Assembly (NCBI RefSeq): GCF_004745645.1
Contig: NZ_SRMB01000001.1
Coordinates: 186,001-250,000 of the forward strand
Source of the DNA: Hymenobacter metallicola
GTDB taxonomy: Bacteria; Bacteroidota; Bacteroidia; Cytophagales; Hymenobacteraceae
DNA: 64,000 bases
Direction: 5' to 3'
Part shown: one piece after another, positions 60,996 through 64,000 of the stretch
Position numbering within the stretch: position 1 is the stretch's first letter
Layout: the number at the start of each line of letters is the position of its first letter
Position numbers and translations under genes: made by a program
The notes under the pieces: model-generated
What the model was told of the DNA's origin: nothing
The model's input: the letters and a program-made list of their open reading frames with translations, nothing else
The model's database searches: none

Positions 60996-61043
60996 CAGGA
61001 AACGAAGCTAGGAAACTGAACGTAGACGCGTAGCTTTACGCCA

Positions 61044-62258
61044 GTGAACATCTCGCGGTACATATCCAATAAGATTGACGGAGCCGACACCGGGTCTTTT
61101 ACCTCGTCGGTGACAAAAATAGCCATTATCAGTATTGCACTGGGAGTGGCCGTCATGATTGTGTCGTTTGCCATCCTGGAAGGATTTCGCAATGAGATTC
61201 AAAGCAAGATCTTTTCCTTCGGGGCCCACCTGCAGGTCAGCAAGTACGATACCAATAACTCGCTGGAGGTAGAGCCCATCGGTGGCCCCCGACTAATTAA
61301 GGACCTGCACCGCTTCAAGCAGGTCAAGTCCACGCAGTCGTTTGCCCGCAAAACGGCTATTATCAAGACCAAGGAGGAAGTGCTGGGCGTGGTGCTCAAG
61401 GGCATCGACGAAAAAGACGGCGCCTCGCCCATGCGGACCAATCTGGTGGCCGGTAAATTCCTCTCGTTTCCGGATTCGGCCGCCAGCAACGACGTGCTAC
61501 TCAGCCGCAAGGTGGCCGATAAGCTCCGGCTCAAAGTCGGGGACGAGGCCCTGTTCTACTTTATTCAGAACCCGCCGCGGGTGCGCAAGTTCAACGTCAA
61601 GGGTATCTACCAGACTGGCCTCGACGAGTTTGATGAGGTCTACATCATCGGCGACATTCGTCAGATCCGGGAGCTAAACGCCTGGCCCGACTCGCTGGTG
61701 GGCGGGGTGGAAGTCGTGCTCAAGGACTTCAACCAGCTGGACCCGGTTTCGGACAACATGTACGAAAACCTGCGCTACGACCTCAAGCTCGACAAAATCA
61801 CCGACCAGTACGCCCAGCTCTTCGACTGGCTTAAGCTGCTGAATCGTAACGTGGTTATCTTCCTGATCCTGATCATCTTCGTGGCTACCTTCAACATGGT
61901 GGCCACCATCTTCATCATGATTCTGGAGCGCACCAATATGATTGGGGTGATGAAGGCGCTGGGGGCCACCGACAACCAGATTCGGAGCATGTTCTTCTAC
62001 CGGGGCCTGAGCCTGACGCTGCGCGGCATGGTCTACGGCAACCTGATCGGGCTGGGCTTCTGCGCCATCCAGTACTTTTTCCACCCCATCCCGCTGGACC
62101 CCGAGAATTATTACATGGACCGCGTGCCGATTTTCTGGGACCCCACGATGGTGGTCATCCTCAACATTGCCACCTTCCTCACGTCCCTGCTGGCCGTGCT
62201 GATTCCGACTTACCTGATTTCGCGCATTCGCCCGGTAGCGGCCATCAAGTTCGACTAA
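61044..62258 (+). CDS. FtsX/LolC-like ABC transporter permease
   Basis: 404 residues, starting with GTG at 61044 because no ATG lies in frame before the first helix. Four membrane helices: one near 25-50 (IAIISIALGVAVMIVSFA), then three after a periplasmic domain of about 210 residues, at about 270-300, 320-350 and 370-400. Conserved FtsX signs are MVATIFIMILERTNMIGVMKALGATDNQIRSMFF near 288-320. The family includes LolC/LolE, which extract lipoproteins, and MacB. No ATP-binding partner lies beside it in this window. TAGCTTTA just before the GTG could be a -7 box, implying a short leader. Confidence 0.88.
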   Translation: MNISRYISNKIDGADTGSFTSSVTKIAIISIALGVAVMIVSFAILEGFRNEIQSKIFSFGAHLQVSKYDTNNSLEVEPIGGPRLIKDLHRFKQVKSTQSFARKTAIIKTKEEVLGVVLKGIDEKDGASPMRTNLVAGKFLSFPDSAASNDVLLSRKVADKLRLKVGDEALFYFIQNPPRVRKFNVKGIYQTGLDEFDEVYIIGDIRQIRELNAWPDSLVGGVEVVLKDFNQLDPVSDNMYENLRYDLKLDKITDQYAQLFDWLKLLNRNVVIFLILIIFVATFNMVATIFIMILERTNMIGVMKALGATDNQIRSMFFYRGLSLTLRGMVYGNLIGLGFCAIQYFFHPIPLDPENYYMDRVPIFWDPTMVVILNIATFLTSLLAVLIPTYLISRIRPVAAIKFD

Positions 62259-62267
62259 GCCGCTGGG

Positions 62268-62591
62268 ATGTTCAGACGACCCCGCCTGTTGGTTGCGTTC
62301 TGTGCTGCTTTGCTGCCGGGCCTATTCCTAACGGCCTTCGTAGCTGAGCAGCTGATTGGGGCCGATGCTAATATGCGTTTTTGGGTTTTGTTTCTGCTGA
62401 GCCTTTTGCCCTGCGGCTTCTTAACGGTAGGACTGGGAGTAGTTGAGTTGTTTAGCCGAAACAAAAGCGGCCAGCGTATCCTAGGGGGTAAGCTGGCCGC
62501 TCTCTTCGTCTTGGGGCTTGGTGCGGTAGAGGTAATTGGTGGCCTCTTCAGCATTGGGCTACTGCTGCTGGTACTTGGGGCTCTGGATTAG
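62268..62591 (+). CDS. Small membrane protein
   Basis: 107 residues with three predicted membrane helices (about 7-28, 37-61 and 76-105), separated by short polar loops (RNKSGQRIL). No family recognised. It follows the permease gene after 9 bases and is likely cotranscribed. Its stop codon overlaps the last codons of the convergent M23 peptidase gene by 4 bases. Confidence 0.65.
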   Translation: MFRRPRLLVAFCAALLPGLFLTAFVAEQLIGADANMRFWVLFLLSLLPCGFLTVGLGVVELFSRNKSGQRILGGKLAALFVLGLGAVEVIGGLFSIGLLLLVLGALD

Positions 62592-63292
62592 GCCGAAAGC
62601 CACCGGCTCTGCAGAATCAGATTCGGGTCGGGGCAGAGCTTGGCCCACTGCTCCCGTTCTGCGGGCAGGGCCACGCCGGGGAAGTCGCCTTCACGACCCA
62701 GCATGTTGGCAATAACTTGGAAGTGCAGATGGGGCGGCCAGTCGCCGTTTTCGGGGTGGGGACCTACTTCGGCAAATTTCTGCCCTTTTTCCAACGTCAT
62801 GCCCGGACGCAGCAGCACTACTTCGGCCCGGCCCAGGTGGCCGTAGAGGGTATAAAACGGGACACCTTCCAGCTCGTGCTGCAGAATCACCGTGGGGCCA
62901 TAGTCGCCGAAATTGTCGTTGTCGGCCACGCTGTGCACGGTGGCCTCCAGGGGGGCCAGCACCGGCGTGCCGGCCCGCAGCCATACATCCACGCCCAGGT
63001 GCAGGGAGCGGGCCGGCACGGCCGGGTCGCCAAACAAGCCCGGGCTGCGGCGGTAGATAACCCGGTTTTCGAGGTAGCCGCCCACGCCAATCAGGGCATT
63101 TTTTTCTTCCAGCAAGGTGGCTACCAGGGCCTCGAAGGCTTCGGTGTCGCGCAGGTCGGCCTGGGCCAGCGTAGGATTCTGGGCGGTAAAATCGAGGCGG
63201 GTAACTTCGGCCGAATTCAAGTCAACCGGCAGCACGGGCCCAAACTCGTGCTGATGGCGTTCGAGCAACGCGGCAAGGTCAAAACCAGACAT
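62588..63292 (-). CDS. M23/LytM family metallopeptidase
   Basis: 234 residues. The C-terminal half is the M23 fold: HLGVDVWLRAGTPV with the zinc-binding H and D, TVILQHELEGVPFYTLYGHL, then PPHLHFQV with the HxH zinc pair. Such enzymes cut peptide cross-links of peptidoglycan, or are inactive activators. No signal peptide is seen at the chosen ATG (63292) or in the 33 further open codons, which is unusual for a wall enzyme, and the N-terminal 90 residues are a family-specific lead. The protein could be cytoplasmic or exported by another route. Confidence 0.85.
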   Translation of the reverse strand: MSGFDLAALLERHQHEFGPVLPVDLNSAEVTRLDFTAQNPTLAQADLRDTEAFEALVATLLEEKNALIGVGGYLENRVIYRRSPGLFGDPAVPARSLHLGVDVWLRAGTPVLAPLEATVHSVADNDNFGDYGPTVILQHELEGVPFYTLYGHLGRAEVVLLRPGMTLEKGQKFAEVGPHPENGDWPPHLHFQVIANMLGREGDFPGVALPAEREQWAKLCPDPNLILQSRWLSA

Positions 63293-63458
63293 AGGTAAAA
63301 TCGTTATTTCAACAGGGAGGTAGGAAGGCAGGCTGCAAGCTAAACCCTTCGCGCATGCCGACCAAGCCGCCCCATTTACCGTACTTTGCACGCCCGTCGC
63401 CCAAGCGCGACGGTTAACCCTGATTTCTCCTTTCTAATCTTCGAAGTCCCTCGCCCCG

Positions 63459-64000
63459 ATGAGCAGCCCGTACCTGATGCTTAACGTCGTGGAAATCACC
63501 CACGAAACCTCCGACGCCGCCACCATCCACCTCGAACGGCCCGACCGCCAGCCCGTGGCCTGTGAGCCCGGCCAGTTCCTGACGCTGATTCTGCCCTGCG
63601 GCCCCGGTGGCAAAAAAGAGCGGCGCGCGTATTCGCTCAGCAGCACGCCTTCGGAGGCTCCGCGCCTGTCCGTCACGGTGAAACGCGTGACCGGCGGCTT
63701 GGTAAGCAACTACCTGCTCGACACAGTACGCGTCGGGCAGCAGATCGAGGTAATGGCTCCGCTGGGCAATTTTACCCTGAAAACCAGCCCCAAAGCAGCG
63801 CGTTCCATCGTGCTGGTCGGGGCGGGCAGCGGCATCACCCCGCTCATGTCCATCCTGAAAGCAGTGGTCCGCGAGGAGCCCCAGAGCCACGTGCTGCTGG
63901 TGTATGGCAACCGCAACGAGGAGTCCGTCATTTTTCGGCAGCAGCTGCAGCAGCTGGAGAATCAGGCCGGCGGCCGGCTGCAAGTCGAGCACGTATTCAG
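63459..64000 (+). CDS. PaaE-like ferredoxin-NAD(P)H oxidoreductase (3' end outside window)
   Basis: 180 codons are visible. The FAD domain has RAYSLSSTPSE, the family RxYSxSS motif. The NAD(P)-binding domain begins VLVGAGSGITPLMSIL, followed by LLVYGNRNEESVIFRQQL. A C-terminal 2Fe-2S domain is expected beyond the window. This reductase type supplies electrons to oxygenases, for example the phenylacetyl-CoA epoxidase subunit PaaE; in Bacteroidota it often stands alone with unknown partner. ATG at 63459 begins a standard N-terminal strand (SPYLMLNVVEITHETSDAAT). TACTTTG lies 75 bases upstream. Confidence 0.9.
   Translation, partial: MSSPYLMLNVVEITHETSDAATIHLERPDRQPVACEPGQFLTLILPCGPGGKKERRAYSLSSTPSEAPRLSVTVKRVTGGLVSNYLLDTVRVGQQIEVMAPLGNFTLKTSPKAARSIVLVGAGSGITPLMSILKAVVREEPQSHVLLVYGNRNEESVIFRQQLQQLENQAGGRLQVEHVF

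Noticed and set aside
1..64000. tRNA, rRNA, insertion sequences or phage integrase
   Set aside because: None was recognised on reading both strands; small non-coding RNAs cannot be excluded without a covariance-model search.

Overview
The window looks like a chromosomal segment of a Cytophagales bacterium, most probably Hymenobacter or a close relative. The evidence is internal: GC-rich coding DNA with AT-rich intergenic gaps, promoters of the Bacteroidota type (TTG, about 19-20 bases, TAnnTTTG), no Shine-Dalgarno signals, type IX secretion (T9SS) cargo with C-terminal sorting domains, PorV-like and PorU2-like T9SS proteins, and Bacteroidota-style curli genes. No rRNA, tRNA, CRISPR array, transposase or prophage was seen.

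Layout. 1-2.3 kb: the start of an exported beta-barrel-like protein, then a decayed two-component system (histidine kinase remnant plus a LuxR-type regulator broken by an amber codon). 2.3-11.6 kb: housekeeping genes (phosphohexomutase, 4-hydroxyphenylpyruvate dioxygenase, Uup-like ABC-F ATPase, glutamate racemase) with small conserved hypotheticals. 11.7-14.6 kb: a tight three-gene unit, read here as an unknown adaptor-like protein, a DUF4280/PAAR-like effector with a predicted ADP-ribosyltransferase tip, and a helical-repeat putative immunity protein. 14.6-17.4 kb: endonuclease V and a YgiB/YgiC-like pair. 17.7-25.4 kb: a curli locus (csgE, csgF, csgG with a C-terminal barrel-like extension, two csgA-like genes, csgB-like, csgH-like) plus a PD40/TolB-like lipoprotein. 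26-35.7 kb: three large T9SS cargo proteins, each closed by a terminator.

35.8-38.4 kb: an isc cluster (iscS, iscU, an unknown gene, iscA) on the minus strand. 38.6-41.4 kb: methylmalonyl-CoA epimerase, tsaC and cca on the plus strand. 41.6-44.7 kb: a PadR regulator and a 900-residue PspC/DUF2807 membrane protein. 45-56.7 kb: a PorV-like barrel followed by two giant tandem PorU2-like C25 proteases whose 3' 1.2 kb are almost identical. 56.7-64 kb: acyltransferase, folA-fmt, a NamZ-like muramidase with a small partner, a LolC/E-like permease, an M23 peptidase and the start of a PaaE-like reductase.

The strongest leads are the putative contractile-injection toxin/immunity module (11763-14604), the terminal homogenisation of the two PorU2-like genes by apparent gene conversion, the CsgG-barrel fusion in a multi-curlin locus, and the dead two-component system. 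Products are assigned from motif recognition only; no database search was run.
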